This document shows positions 12,137 through 23,620 of a DNA stretch of 64,000 bases, piece after piece. Below the pieces are notes generated by a model, which was not told where the DNA came from, ran no database searches, and was given only the letters and a program-made list of their open reading frames with translations. The DNA is from Pempheris klunzingeri. Its lineage: Eukaryota; Chordata; Actinopteri; Acropomatiformes; Pempheridae. Numbering within the stretch: the stretch's first letter is position 1; each line of letters starts with the position of its first letter. The stretch spans positions 5,492,006-5,556,005 of the forward strand of contig NC_092027.1 of the NCBI RefSeq assembly GCF_042242105.1. Reading direction: 5' to 3'. A program made the position numbers and the translations under genes.

Positions 12137-15100
12137 GCATAAAAGGTTATTTTCATGTTATCCAGCATAACTTGGATTATATGCTCTTTGATGAACACCA
12201 AAATGGCCCTTTGGAAACATGTCTGCGCACATGCAGCACCTCTGAAGGACCGCAGGCTGTTACACCACACGTCCACTTACATTCTTCTCCATTAATGGGT
12301 AAATAAATGTCACTCCGTACTTATTCCTTTAATGATCTCCACAGCATCAATTTTGGATCCTCCCAGTGACACAAAGGCATCAAACACATTGAAGAGCACC
12401 TAAGAGAAGAAGACGAGAGTGAAAGGTTAAGGAATGGATATGATGGATATATATCTTGACACGCTAGAATCGCTGGACTACATCTGTGCATTTCTCCTTA
12501 TTTTTCTAATGATTGCTTATCTGCATCTCCTTAACTGTCTCTGAATTGTCACCAGGTTTCTTCCATCTTGTCCCTTTTTGTTTACAAACCTCAGAAAAAT
12601 TATATAATTTCTTGGTCATTTTCATGCTTTATTTGATAGGACAGAGTAGAGGATGGGGGTAAGAGAGAGAGAGCGGGGGTGACATAAAGCAAAGGGCCAC
12701 AGTCTGGACTCAAACCCGGGTCACTGCAGTTCAGACTCAGCCTAAATGGTACACACTCTAACTCTAACTACCTCAAAAGTGTGTATTTCACTCCAAGTAG
12801 TTAAATAATTGGCCCAATCCAATGATGACAAGTGACGTGTCATCACATCTGAGGAATATTTGGGGGTCAAAACATGAGAGACTAGGAACAAAACAGCAGT
12901 GTGCAGATATTTTTCAGTATTTTGGTGCAGATTATTGTTATCCAGCACCTGTGAAAAATATATGAATATAATATATGGATGTGGGTGCAAGTTCTAATGG
13001 TCACCACATTAAAATGCCCTAAATTGGAGCAGCTAAGTTTCGACATGAAAACCGTGCAGTGCTTTATTCAATAGGTGAGCAGACAGGTCAGAGAGGCCGT
13101 TTGACAGGTGTGGAAAGTTGAAAGTAACACCTTGTTATTCCGTTTCACTCCTCATTGTAATTTCAGCAGTGAATAGAGAGGTATTTCATGATTCATAACA
13201 CATACAAGCAATTCTGATTCTCATTAGATCAACCACCTCAAAGAGCACTTTGATAGAGCGGTGAGGGATTAAGTTCAGGCGCCTCACTCAGGGTAAAGGA
13301 AAGTTTTGAAGTGCAGAATGTTTGCGTTCTTTTCACTAAACGTCCAAATGTACTTTCTATTGATGGATGTCTCAGCACACTCACACACTGTTCTGCTTCT
13401 TCGGTTAAGGTTAAGTAGAGCAGTTGAATAGCAACGTAGCATACGAACCACTGTGACGCCGTCGTTCAGCAGCGACTCTCCAAACACCATGATGAAGAGG
13501 ACCTCGTTGACGTGGACTTGCTCAAACACAGCGATGACGGCCACAGGGTCCACGGCAGCAATCAGACTGCCGAAGAGAAGATACTGCAGCAGACCGATGT
13601 CCAGGTCACCTACGGCACACGGGGCGGCAGATACACTAAATTTACACTTTATACACTTTATTTAATGTAGCTGAGCAGGAAGCCGAAAGGGCCCGTAACA
13701 GATCTTATAAATCTTATGCCAAGCCCGTCTGATTCATTGCTGGATCTCTGTTCACTTTATGCTTTTAGCCACCACTTTGATCCAGGCTGTAATATCTCAA
13801 CAACTATTGGATGGATTGCCATGAAATTTGGTGCAGATAATCATGGAAATAACTTGTACAACTCCACCTCAGATCTCCAATCTTCAATTCCTCATCAAAT
13901 ATTAGCATCCTAGTGAAGAAGGCCCCATTCCTTTTAGCCTATATCTGTTTACATTTTAGCACATTTGCACCATTAAAGAATGCTGAACTAGCCACTTGTG
14001 CTTCCTGTTGGCAATGACACCCATGGATGTACAGACAACTATCAACAGGATATTTTTATACCAAAGAAAACTTAAAAACATGATTATTGTCAGGCAAGTT
14101 TTGAGATAAAAAATAGATTCTATGATATTTCTATGATATGTAAGCAGATTTTATGGAGACACTGACATCCCCAGACAGTGTAAGGCACACTCAATCTAAA
14201 AATATGTGTATCATGTAATTGTGACTCAGAGACGACACAAATGGTGGGCTACATTTAGGGGCCAAACTAACCTCGTTGGTTGTTTTAGAGCACCAGCATG
14301 CACCTGTCCCTTCCACTTCACACAGTATCTTTGCCTCATGTGTCTCCCTCCCCTCACAGTTTGAAAACCTCTGATCTACACATACCGCATACAGCTTGGT
14401 AAAGTGAAATGAAGTGACAGTCTCTCTTACCCATGGCTCCTCCCTTGTGACACCCCCACAGCGACAGCCCCAAGCTGGCGGCGTTCCAGCAGGTCCCGAT
14501 GACGGCGTACACCAGGATGGCCCCCATGTTGCTGAAGAAGAGCTTGTTTGGCATGGAGTAGCCCGCGTCCAGGATGATTTGAGGCAACAGGTAGAAGAAG
14601 AATACTGTTGGCGTCAGCGTGAAGGTCTGAACTTTGTCTGCGCCCCAAATGATCCCACCCAGAATGAAGCCAAAGCAGATGAGCAGGGCGCTCTCTGGGA
14701 TCACACTAGTCACATGGTGATTGGCCTCAATGACTAAGAGAAGAGAGGAGAAGAGACATTTCTAAGTTAGACTCAGTAATAATAAGAATTTTTGTAGCAT
14801 TTTGGGGAGGACTCTGTATTTAGTTTTTGGTCCTGGGGCTGACAAAGTTTTAAACTCACCGCATCATTACTAAACCATAGAGCGGTTGCAAAATTTGCAA
14901 ATGATCAACTGTTGCACTCAACTAAGAAAGTGGCAACTTTTGTTCTGGGCATATAATTAACCAGCATGATGGTGCATTTGAAGGTCCACAAATCTCTCTG
15001 TGTAACTAAAGACAGACTTTTGCTTCAGGGCTGGGAAGCTGGGAATTAATGGCCCGATAAAGTGTCACTTAAACTTATTTAATAATCAAACCAAAATACT

Positions 15101-16376
15101 TTTGTGATGCTGACATGTTCCTATTAAAAATAGTTGAAGATTAAGTTGAGGAAACTATGGATGAAGGTCTGTTATAATTCAATGCTGTGTTTATGTTCAT
15201 GTATTCTCTAAGATGAAAAAATTAAACAATAAAGTGGCTGTAAAAAGTCTAAAACTCTTGACAATCTGTGGAATTTCTAATAAAGTACAAACATGCATAA
15301 AAACAGAAGACGCTCTTCTGTTCTCTGGAACAGCATGCCGTGTTACGTTACATGATAACACAGACTACTGTTGGCTGTCTGTTGTGCCGCTGCAGCATGT
15401 GACACTATTTGTTACAATATTGGAGGCCAATTTAAAAATGTCTCCCTTTGCCAAAACATACTTTCTCATCAGGTGGATGAAACGTTTTCTCCACTGGAAT
15501 ATAATAAAGCAGTGGTTCTCAACCTTTTGGGTGTCAAGGACCCCCACATTGATACCCAGACCCGTATTTGATTAGATGTAGTCTCAGGGATCCCTGTGTG
15601 GAGATTTATTCCATAATTGTCTGTGCTGTAGATTAGCAGATTAACATTGAAGAGTGTGACACCTATGATGATGAAAATGATCAAGAGTACTTCCGCAGTG
15701 TTGTTCCAACACTTGAATCCACCAGTCTTTCTCATTGTTAAAGGCCCTGAAAAACCTTCCCTCCTTGCATAAAACTGTAGACAGAATCATTCATAAGTAT
15801 GCTAACATGTGGAGGTGTTCTCCAGTTTGTGATAACAGCACAACATTGTAATCATTTTACATTTGAAGGGTTAAAAATAGCTCAAAATTATCTTCTTTGA
15901 AAGATGAACGTAGCATCCAAACTATGTATGACACAACTCTGACGGCTATGCTCTCACCCCTCATAACGTCTTTTCTCAGCTCATTAGATCAGTCGTCACA
16001 TGAGATGACAAACAGCTAATAATTGGTTCAATTTTAGTCCATATCATGCAGTCTGCAAAATAAAAAAAAACACCTTTCCAGCGCATTTTACATCCTAAAA
16101 TGTCTGTTACATACCCAATTTAGCCAAACCAGCCACCAGTATCCATAATGCAACTAGATAAGGGGTCTCCACATGATGCCACTTAAAGGTCACGACGGGT
16201 ATTCCTGTGATGCTGGAGCCGTGGCCAGGTTCAGTCAAGTTTGATTTCGACAGCTTCCGATGGGGTTCCTGATGTGCTAGCGCCACGTCCCCGTTCACCC
16301 TTTTGACCCCTGAGAGGAGGCAGATCAGTAACACTGACCCCAACAGCCAGAGGTGGACATACCCACAGCGCTGCAT
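7736..16376 (-). CDS. slc9a3: Sodium/hydrogen exchanger 3 (NHE3), complete
   Basis: NHE3 is the apical Na+/H+ exchanger of gut, kidney and gill epithelia. Sixteen coding exons keep phase, 5' to 3': 16376-16115, 14733-14431, 13609-13449, 12399-12321, 12070-11893, 11760-11540, 11459-11257, 11134-11045, 10957-10887, 10796-10667, 10564-10419, 9666-9543, 9152-8979, 8588-8534, 8441-8355 and 8031-7736. They encode 859 aa (human 834). In order they show a signal peptide, the [16 protein letters not shown] first helix, the [20 protein letters not shown] core, [25 protein letters not shown], the ISGQIGHNY juxtamembrane region, GERRGS, and a tail ending in eight prolines and DGHM. The tail match (DSFMLAD) separates it from NHE1, NHE2 and NHE5. 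Oddities are PQ for the usual PP in the fourth helix, a weak exon 3 donor (GTTCGT) and Gly in place of Thr at -2 of the terminal PDZ ligand. Confidence 0.95.
8205..8320. repeat. Dispersed fish repeat fragment in an slc9a3 intron
   Basis: Runs such as TACTTTTACTTTTGATACTT and TACTTTTACTCAAGTAAAGG belong to a low-complexity-looking dispersed element. Related pieces appear near 3940, 20890, 26220 and 26520 in this window. Its boundaries are approximate. Confidence 0.45.
9750..10015 (+). repeat. Dispersed repeat with GGATTAC-type core
   Basis: The sequence includes AAGATTACAGAAAAACTACT, GGGCCAAGGAAGAACCTATT and TTTTGGAGCGGATCCAGGTC. I recognise these as parts of a repeat that is very common in fish genomes. 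It lies in the slc9a3 intron between exons 11 and 12 and accounts for the open frames at 9619-9915. I cannot name the family. Confidence 0.55.
10202..10293. repeat. Near-palindromic hairpin in slc9a3 intron 11
   Basis: The arms pair as follows. Positions 10202-10220 (TTGATGAAAAAAGTTTCTA) match 10275-10293 perfectly over 19 bp. Positions 10235-10243 (TGCAGTAAA) match 10259-10267 over 9 bp, and CACTT at 10246-10250 pairs with AAGTG at 10253-10257. An asymmetric internal loop and a tiny apex interrupt the stem. The 92-bp size suits a short MITE or a pre-miRNA-like fold. No other copy was seen in the window. Confidence 0.8.
12080..12135. repeat. (GA)n microsatellite forming a splice-site pyrimidine tract
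   Basis: This is about 56 bp of GA on the plus strand. On the slc9a3 coding strand it reads (CT)n and runs directly into CCCCCTCCAG, the acceptor of coding exon 5, whose first base is 12070. Confidence 0.95.
12598..12735 (-). mobile_element. tRNA-derived SINE-like element
   Basis: On the minus strand the element contains a near-consensus RNA polymerase III B box, GGGTTTGAGTCC (12706-12717), within ACCCGGGTTTGAGTCCAG. After it come TGTGGCCCTTTGCTTTATGT and a CT-rich tail running to AATAAAGCATGAAAATG. This resembles a widespread fish SINE whose copies read GACCCGGGTTCGANTCC. No clear A box is preserved and there are no obvious target-site duplications. It lies in slc9a3 intron 3. Confidence 0.6.
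13740..13990 (+). repeat. Dispersed repeat in slc9a3 intron 2
   Basis: The segment with TAATATCTCAACAACTATTG, GGATGGATTGCCATGAAATT and AGCATCCTAGTGAAGAAGGC matches by memory a very frequent interspersed repeat in percomorph fish. It has no coding function. Its ends are approximate. Confidence 0.5.
15505..15600 (+). repeat. Dispersed repeat in slc9a3 intron 1
   Basis: AGTGGTTCTCAACCTTTTGG followed by TGTCAAGGACCCCCACATTG is a recognisable common vertebrate-type repeat end. A reverse-oriented remnant (AAAGGTTGGGAACCACTGAG) occurs near 42568. Extent is uncertain. Confidence 0.45.
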
Positions 16377-16743
16377 TTGATCAAATGATTTAGGAAAACA
16401 GAGTAAAAGAGAAGCCACACTAAAAAAAAAAAGTCCTCCGTCTTGTCCCTGTACAACCTCAGATGTCAAGGAGGTGATCTGTTTGTACCAAGGCCAGACT
16501 GAACTGCCGGACACCGTGTCACACTTCTGATCCCTCCTTTTTTTTTTGTGGGTTTGTGCTTCCTCTGTCGTACTCACTCTTGTTTACTACCACTATCTTT
16601 TTTCACTGCTCTATCTCCTCTTTCGCTCTTAGTGCTCCATCTCTCTATCTCAGCCTGTGACTTTGTATCCTCATTCCTCCCACAGCCTGTGGTCAGCAGA
16701 GGGGGACCGGAGACTTAGGAAGAGCGCAGAACCCCGGACTCAG

Positions 16744-16753
16744 CCTTTTATAT
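16744..16753 (-). promoter_or_regulatory. slc9a3: TATA box of the proximal slc9a3 promoter
   Basis: The minus strand reads ATATAAAAGG, about 370 bp upstream of the slc9a3 ATG at 16376. Transcription would start near 16715. It lies just before a (GT)n tract. This marks the promoter used with the proximal first exon. Confidence 0.65.
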
Positions 16754-16768
16754 GTACAGTCTCTCCTC

Positions 16769-16779
16769 TATGACTAAGG

Positions 16780-16818
<39 letters not shown>
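16769..16818. repeat. (GT)n microsatellite upstream of slc9a3
   Basis: This is an uninterrupted GT tract of about 50 bp, roughly 20 bp upstream of the slc9a3 TATA box on the minus strand. Confidence 0.95.
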
Positions 16819-16821
<3 letters not shown>

Positions 16822-16952
16822 TGGAGGATTAAAGGGGGAGTAAGTGATGTGCAAGAAAGGTCTCCCGGTTATTCAGTCACATTTGAAACATTCACTGGTT
16901 TGTTTGTGCTATCTGGTCTCTAACACATCCCCTCAAGTTTGTCATGACACAT

Positions 16953-16956
<4 letters not shown>

Positions 16957-16991
<35 letters not shown>
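16957..16991. repeat. (GT)n microsatellite
   Basis: This is a second GT tract of about 35 bp, with 140 bp of unique sequence between it and the first. Confidence 0.95.
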
Positions 16992-16992
<1 letters not shown>

Positions 16993-17838
16993 GAATGAAT
17001 ACCTGTGTGTGTTTAGGAACATTTCCACTGGCTCTGTCTCACAGCTCTGATCTTAGTAATGATTGACGCTGACGTTGCTCAATCCTAGTTAAAGACTTCC
17101 CATCTCTTGACGTGAGAGGAATGAGACATCCATAAATAAACTACCACTACCATATAACGCAGCTACGATTCAGTTAATAAGCTTATTCCTTTGCTCTGTC
17201 ATGAATTTTTTGACATTACCTTCCATATCAAAATGAAATATCCGTCATTTAATGAAAACGATACAGATTTTTAAAGGATAAGTCTGCTGATATTCTATCA
17301 TTTTTATAATTATGCTGTCAGCACATCCAATGGGGAGACAAAAAAGCAAAAGTGAAACCTGTGCGTGGTCACAACCTGATATATCTTATTATCATGTGCC
17401 ACAGAGCTCTGTTGTTGTCCAAAAACTATTAAGATAAGGTACACTAGATGTTAATTCAGCCCAAGGGAAATTGTTGTAAAAACAAAAATGGGCTCCACTG
17501 TTGAACTGGGTGTTTCTTCATTACAATGAACATGGACACTGTAGTTTATTTTGACTCGCTGAGCAGTAAATCCTCTCTAAAACACCAAATGTGTATTAAT
17601 CAGCAGCTGAAAATAGTTATACTATTACTACTATTAACTCTTATTCTTAAACTAAAGAACCCAACTGTTTAAGGAACTTATTGAGCTTTTTGAAAAACTA
17701 AACTGTGTCATTAAAGCTTCATGACCTCTGTAGGAACATCAGACAGAACAGGGAGGTCAGGGACACATTAAGGCCCTACGCTTTTTAAAAGGAGGCAAAC
17801 TCAGATCCATGCATGGCTGAAACAAACATCTCTCCAAA

Positions 17839-17952
<114 letters not shown>

Positions 17953-20094
17953 AGGCTTTGTTTACATAGCACAGTTACAAAGTGCTTATAGCAGAAAGCT
18001 AAATGAACTAAAAGCCATGAAAATAAACTCATTGTAAAACTCAAAGTTAAAAAATCAAAAGGAATAAACAGTAAATTAAAATCAAATTCAAGTAAATAAG
18101 CAGGTGGCTCAAGTAAAATCAAGAAATGTTTTCCAATAAAAGTACGTTTAAGAAGACAGTTTAGGGTTTTAAGTTTTTTAAGTCAGTATTTATTCCCATA
18201 AGCGTTGATTCACTGAACTTGTTGCGTTATGACTGGCTGTTTTTTTTGGCCAACAGTCCCGTCCTGTTTGAGTAGGACAAGGGACAATGGCCTCATTGGT
18301 GAGATGGACTGGTTCGATGATTTGATACATGAAGTCTCACACAGGCAGGTGTGAACCAGCGAGTCTCTGCTAACAGCTTTATAGAACTATAGAATATCTA
18401 AAGTTGCTTATATGGAAATAAATTGCATCACGTATTATTTAACACAGTAAACTAATACAGTAACACAATGAGTTAATATAATTTAGCATGATTGCCAATG
18501 CTGATCCAATGACACAGTTTAACGACTGACTGACTTTGGTCTATTGAAGAGTTAAAGCAGCTTTATATCTGACAGACATTTTATTTGTTTCTGAATGCCT
18601 CAAATCATCTTTATGAGAACATTTAGCTGCACAGCCTGCACAGTCAAGCGTGAACTCACCTGTTCGGCCTTATTAACTAATGACCTAATACATCTTGCTT
18701 AACAGTGGCTGGCCTTCAACTTAAACCTTTCAATCATTCTAAAATGGCCACAGCTCTATGCACACTCAGAGCTCAGCTGCACAGAGAGGTCAACTTCATG
18801 CTGGAAATGAGAGGTCATTTAAAGGTTGTTTCCAGGCTGTAGTTACAGTTCAGGATTGCTGTGTTACTGTTAATCAAGCTGCTGTGAAAAATCTATTTTT
18901 GCTCAATAAAATGTGTCATTTGTGACCTCACCCAGAAAAAGCTTCATTGTGACATAAAGTACATGTAGATACGTTTATATTTTATTGTACATTCATGTTT
19001 TCCACCTGATACTATTCATCATGAGATGTAAAATGGGGATTACATCATCACCAACATTACAAGGAGCAACCTGTTGGGAGTGAAAAGGTCAGAGAGAGAA
19101 ATACCTAAAAAGAACATAAACCTTTGAAATGTGGAATAATGAACATTTTATTTTATAAAATGCTTCCAGATGATGCTTCCAGACCACAGAAGTTATGTTC
19201 ATGCACTAACTGGCAGGTGAAAAGGAAGCTTTCCGGCTCATTACAGATTCGTAAACCTGCATTCATTGTCCATTGTCCCTGAATTAGCTTGGAGCAGAGG
19301 GGACTGACTGCAGCGAGGAGGACGGAAGAAAGCAAGCATTGTAAATCAGTAGAGGAAATAACATCTGAAGAAAATTTGTCTGTACTTTAGAAAACTACCC
19401 ATGAAAGTATAAAGTCAACATTTATAGTATCTGAGATGACTTCATGCAACCAATCTGCTCCAGTTCCCTTAAAAATAAGTTTGCCAAATCAGTGTCGGTC
19501 CCTAAATCTCACTGAAAAACATGGCACTCTCAACTAGAAGTGTGTGCGCACATTTAAAGTTGAGTAAACGCTAATAACGTCCCGCCGCAGAACAAATGTC
19601 GCAGAGCTGTCCGGACTGAACAAACACTCATGAGTCCATTTTCTCTGTTTCCACAATATGAAATAGCAGATTTAGCTGTAACATTTACGAGATGTCCTCT
19701 AATCCTTGAGCAAATGTTTGCCTTCTACACAGCTCTACACAGCTCTTTCTATTGTATTTGTTTCAAGCGTAAGATAAATATGGTGTCTTTTGCAATCATT
19801 CTAATTCAAGAAAACTTTGAATACTTGCAAATCAGATTTTAAGATGTTAACCTCTCTAACCTGCAGAGTTAGAAGACATCTTCTAAAACCCTTCATAGCA
19901 TATTTCTTTTTATCATTAATAACCTTTTGTTCGAGTGACTGTCAGCACAAACATGGCCGTAACATTTTCAGCCAAAGGCAGCACAGACCTCATCTTCTAC
20001 TGTAACTACTTGGAGCCTCGTTGTGTCTTATTTCATTGTTCTGCATCATATACAGACGACCACAGTCCTGTATTTATGTCTGCGGAAGTATACA

Positions 20095-20098
<4 letters not shown>

Positions 20099-20138
<40 letters not shown>
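20099..20138. repeat. (CA)n microsatellite
   Basis: This is an uninterrupted CA tract of about 40 bp. Confidence 0.95.
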
Positions 20139-20140
<2 letters not shown>

Positions 20141-20554
20141 TGCATGCTCATTCATTTACATTGTCCACACCGCCTCAACCCATTTGTGTCTGTTGTGTAC
20201 ACATGAGATGCTAATGACCGGGTTCTGTGATCACAAGAAGAGTACTTCATCCGGTGGGATATTTAATAGAGGTCAACCTCTCTTAAGGCCCCCAGTTGTG
20301 TCTGATTCATGATCTCTGCAGTGTGTTTTGTGCAGGTCCAATCAAAGCAGGTCTCAGAAAACGTGTAAAGGGATATTGGGGGCGAGTGGGGCTGGGCGAT
20401 AAAACAATACATACAATAAAATTAGAAAATTAAAATAAAATATATTTTTCTATAAATACAGACTGAGGCAATGACCCCTTAAATATTTTCTTTGTCATTA
20501 CTGGACATGCAGGACTTTTGAATAATTATTATTTCATGTATTTAATGCACTGAT

Positions 20555-20845
20555 TTAATGATCAATCAGTGGTTTCTTGACTAAACTTCCATAAAGATCA
20601 TTTTATCACCATATCTATGACTATGAATTCATCGCCAACTGTTTTGACAATCAATTAAGTTTGAGTAATTTTTCTAAGGGAAGGAAGAAAAAAGAAAGCT
20701 TGGGAATGGGAATATTTTTCTGGTTTCTTTACCCCTCTGTGACAGTAAACTGGATATCTTTGGGTTGTGGACAAAACAACACATTTGAGGACATTTTGTA
20801 GACTGAACAACTAACTGATTAAGTACAGTGCAACTAGAACATCTG
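20555..20845 (+). mobile_element. hAT-like MITE copy
   Basis: It contains the family core TTTCTGGTTTCTTTACCCCT, CTGTGACAGTAAACTGGATA and TCTTTGGGTTGTGGACAAAA, which is shared closely with the copies at 57.8 kb and 24.4 kb. The ends are eroded. Confidence 0.7.
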
Positions 20846-21041
20846 TGAGGTACTATATTATACTATACTATACTAAATAAGTACTATATATAAGTATTTC
20901 TATTATTTATGTTACTTCATACTTGTACTCCTGATATGAGTGGGATATATAAAACATTAGAAACACCTCTCAGGTTTCAAATAACTGTTTTAGGGTTGTG
21001 TTAGATGTGGCTGTCCATGGATAGGACTTAATAGGACTCAC

Positions 21042-21369
21042 TGATTTTGCAGAGCCAGCAGACCAGGATCCAGAGGGTCACCAGGTACGGGGTGGAGACA
21101 TGATGCCACTTCCAGCTCACAATGGGCAGAGTGGTGATAGGTCCTCCTCCGTGACCACTGCTTTCATGTCCGGAGTCTCCGCTCGAGTCTTCCCCGTGCC
21201 CGGTGCCCGAGTCTTCCCCGTGCCCGGTGCCCGAGTCTGAGCTTGAGTTGGTCCCGTGATCGCTGCTCGCCGTATCTTCGTGTCCTGTGTCTTCACTGGC
21301 CAGACTCGGGCCTCTGGACACCATCAGCAGCATGCAGAGAAAAAGTGCAAGTCGCCCAGTAGAAGACAT
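21042..21369 (-). CDS. slc9a3: Orphan NHE3-type first coding exon (alternative exon 1 or remnant paralogue)
   Basis: This exon encodes 109 aa plus one base. It starts with a signal peptide (ATG at 21369, hydrophobic LALFLCMLLMV). Next comes an acidic Ser/Gly/His linker with GTGHGEDS repeats, then the conserved first membrane segment WKWHHVSTPYLVTLWILV, and it ends at A/GTGAGT. The proximal slc9a3 exon 1 has the matching [18 protein letters not shown] and the same phase 1 donor, so either exon could splice to exon 2 (acceptor at 14735-14734). No stop or frameshift disturbs it. No further NHE exons lie between the two. Either it is a distal alternative promoter and exon 1 giving an NHE3 with a different N-terminus, or it is what remains of a tandem slc9a3 copy. 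The intact frame and donor favour use. Confidence 0.8.
21185..21232 (-). repeat. 24-bp tandem duplication inside the orphan exon
   Basis: Two perfect 24-bp units (21185-21208 and 21209-21232) encode the repeated octapeptide GTGHGEDS. The exact identity suggests a recent expansion of an extracellular linker. Confidence 0.95.
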
Positions 21370-23514
21370 GTTTGGGAAAACTGCTCCACAAGCTCTTGGC
21401 TGACAGTTTTTTAATTTTTTAGGCTGAGTCAAGTGCTCAGGTCAACATCAGACTGTGTGTCTGTGTGAGTCTCTCATTCCTTTCCTCTCAGGTCTCTGTC
21501 ACTTTGTTCTTCCTTACACCCACATCTTTATCTGGCCTGAGCCTTGTGGCCCTCTTTGTACTCTGCTCTCTACAGCTTTTTAGAGCAGGTGAAGCTCAGC
21601 CCATCCTGATGCTGGTCTCTCTCCTCCCACTTTGAACCCAGACCAGCTAGTTTGGCCACTTTACTCAATGGAAGACTTGATGCTCTCCTACTTACTTTAT
21701 TGGCTGTGAATGCTGGGATGGGCAACTCTGACGACAGAGAGGGCCACAAAAGTTGTACCCTCGTTACCAGAGGGTCAGACTGTGACCATGCACTTCCACC
21801 AGTGGGATACTCACAATTAATCTATAACAGCTGCTAGTTTGGTGAGAAGAACACAATATATACCTGTGATTGAAGTTTTTCATACCAATATTTCTACTTT
21901 TTATATTTTCGAGCAAAAATGCCCAACATTCACCAGTTTAAACTTTTCTTTGTCTTATCTTTTTAGCTTTTTATGTGGCTGGTTTTAAGTTGTTACCTGG
22001 TCAAAACAGGCAATTTCAAGACAGTAGCACCTTAAGCTTTAGGAATTTGTGATGTCTGTGAGGTCTGAAAACATAACCATTAGGGTTATCTAAAAACTTG
22101 TGCTTGGATATTAATATTTTTAACGGCAAGTCCATGTTACAAACTGGAAGCCAGGGGTTTGAAAGACATATACATATATACATACATATACATATATATA
22201 CCTCTGCTGCATTGATTTTGAACACCTTTTAGTGACGTGCAGCTCAACACATCTTTGTAATGCAGCCCAGATAGCAATCCAGTGGGCCAAGGGGTCAAAG
22301 GGGTCAATTCTTATTTCTGACTTGTTCTTGATATTTCACTTTTTCTTTGAGAGATACTTGATTTTTTTCTAACATCTTCACACCTCTGACATTTGAAACA
22401 GCACAAACATCACTCTTTGGCTGAATATTTCCTCAATTCATCGATTAGTTGTTTGGCCTATACAATTCAGAAGAATTGGAGACATGCCAATCAGTTTTTC
22501 AGGAATATTCACCTGCATTTTCACTTTTGAGTAAGTAGTCTAGAACTGCTCAGCCTGGACCTAATGTAAAAGATCCAGCTAGTGAGAGAAATACAATTTT
22601 CAATACCTTATTTTTTGTCATTTTAACCAGGAGATTCTGGAAAAGGAAACATTAGATTGTATCTTCAAGGCACCTTCCTGGCTGAATGAATAATAAAAAA
22701 TAAATAAGACGGACTGACAGTTCTTCTTTAATTAACAGACCCTTCTACACTGTACTGTGTCGAGTTTCACATAAATGAATGCAAATAAGTATCCAATGAT
22801 ATGAGAACATGAAAGCGGTTTGACCCGTTTGTCTCCCTCATTGGAAAAGCACCCCTAACATCCCCTCCTCTTGCCACACTCCACAACAGTGACTGTGTTG
22901 AGCCTTCATTGCCACTATGCGTGTGTTTAGGTGACAGAAACTCGTAAATGAACCTTAGTTTGGACATGCCGTTTTTTTTCCACGAGTCGTTAATCAAGGT
23001 TTGCTTCCCTGTTGGGCACGATATCCGTGGTTAACATTTAAACAGCCATATCAGCTCCTATTCTCATTGGAGGGAAACCTGGGATACTCTATTCATTCTT
23101 ACTCTGCGTACGTCAGAGCATTTGGGATGTTGAGGGTCTTTCCAGAAACCCAGAAAGTGTTCAATAAATATTTTCTTAATATCTTGTTTCTGCATTATTG
23201 TCTAAGTGGCCAAAAGAGCTGTTTAATAACAAATAAAGTGAATTTTTGTATGACCAACCTTCCTATCTGGATCTTAATCTACAGCTTTTTATATCCTCAT
23301 AAGTGCAGTAGATTACCAGAAAATAACACCAAAAGTTCAGGATTCCTTGTCCTGTATTTGAAACATCTTATCATGTCCTCCTGTTTGACAACTGTTTGTG
23401 TTTTTCACCAATGGGGACAAATTAAGTTAAATAGCAGAATCAAAGAGTGGAGAAACATATGACATGCACATGTTTCCTCCTGAATGGTTCGGGGACTATG
23501 AAAATGAATGAAAT

Positions 23515-23620
23515 GCTACAGTACGGCCTTTACAGTCACCAGATCTCAACCCGGCTGAGCACCTTGGACTCTTCTGGACACATCAAACCTCACTGAAACC
23601 TGCACGGTCAGTTTCTCTTC
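23515..23620 (+). mobile_element. Tc1/mariner-derived fragment
   Basis: GGCCTTTACAGTCACCAGAT followed by CTCAACCCGGCTGAGCACCT translates in one frame to QSPDLNPAEH. This is the SPDLNP block near the catalytic end of Tc1/mariner DDE transposases. No other transposase blocks are joined to it, so it is a short decayed piece. Confidence 0.55.

Noticed and set aside
11880-12306. Glu/Arg- and Ser/Leu-rich frames around 12.1 kb
   Set aside because: They are produced by the (GA)n tract. The real coding exon here is slc9a3 exon 5 on the minus strand.
16377-16577. Extended slc9a3 N-terminus by open frame upstream of the ATG
   Set aside because: The open frame has no upstream ATG before the signal peptide start at 16376 and the extra residues show no family similarity.
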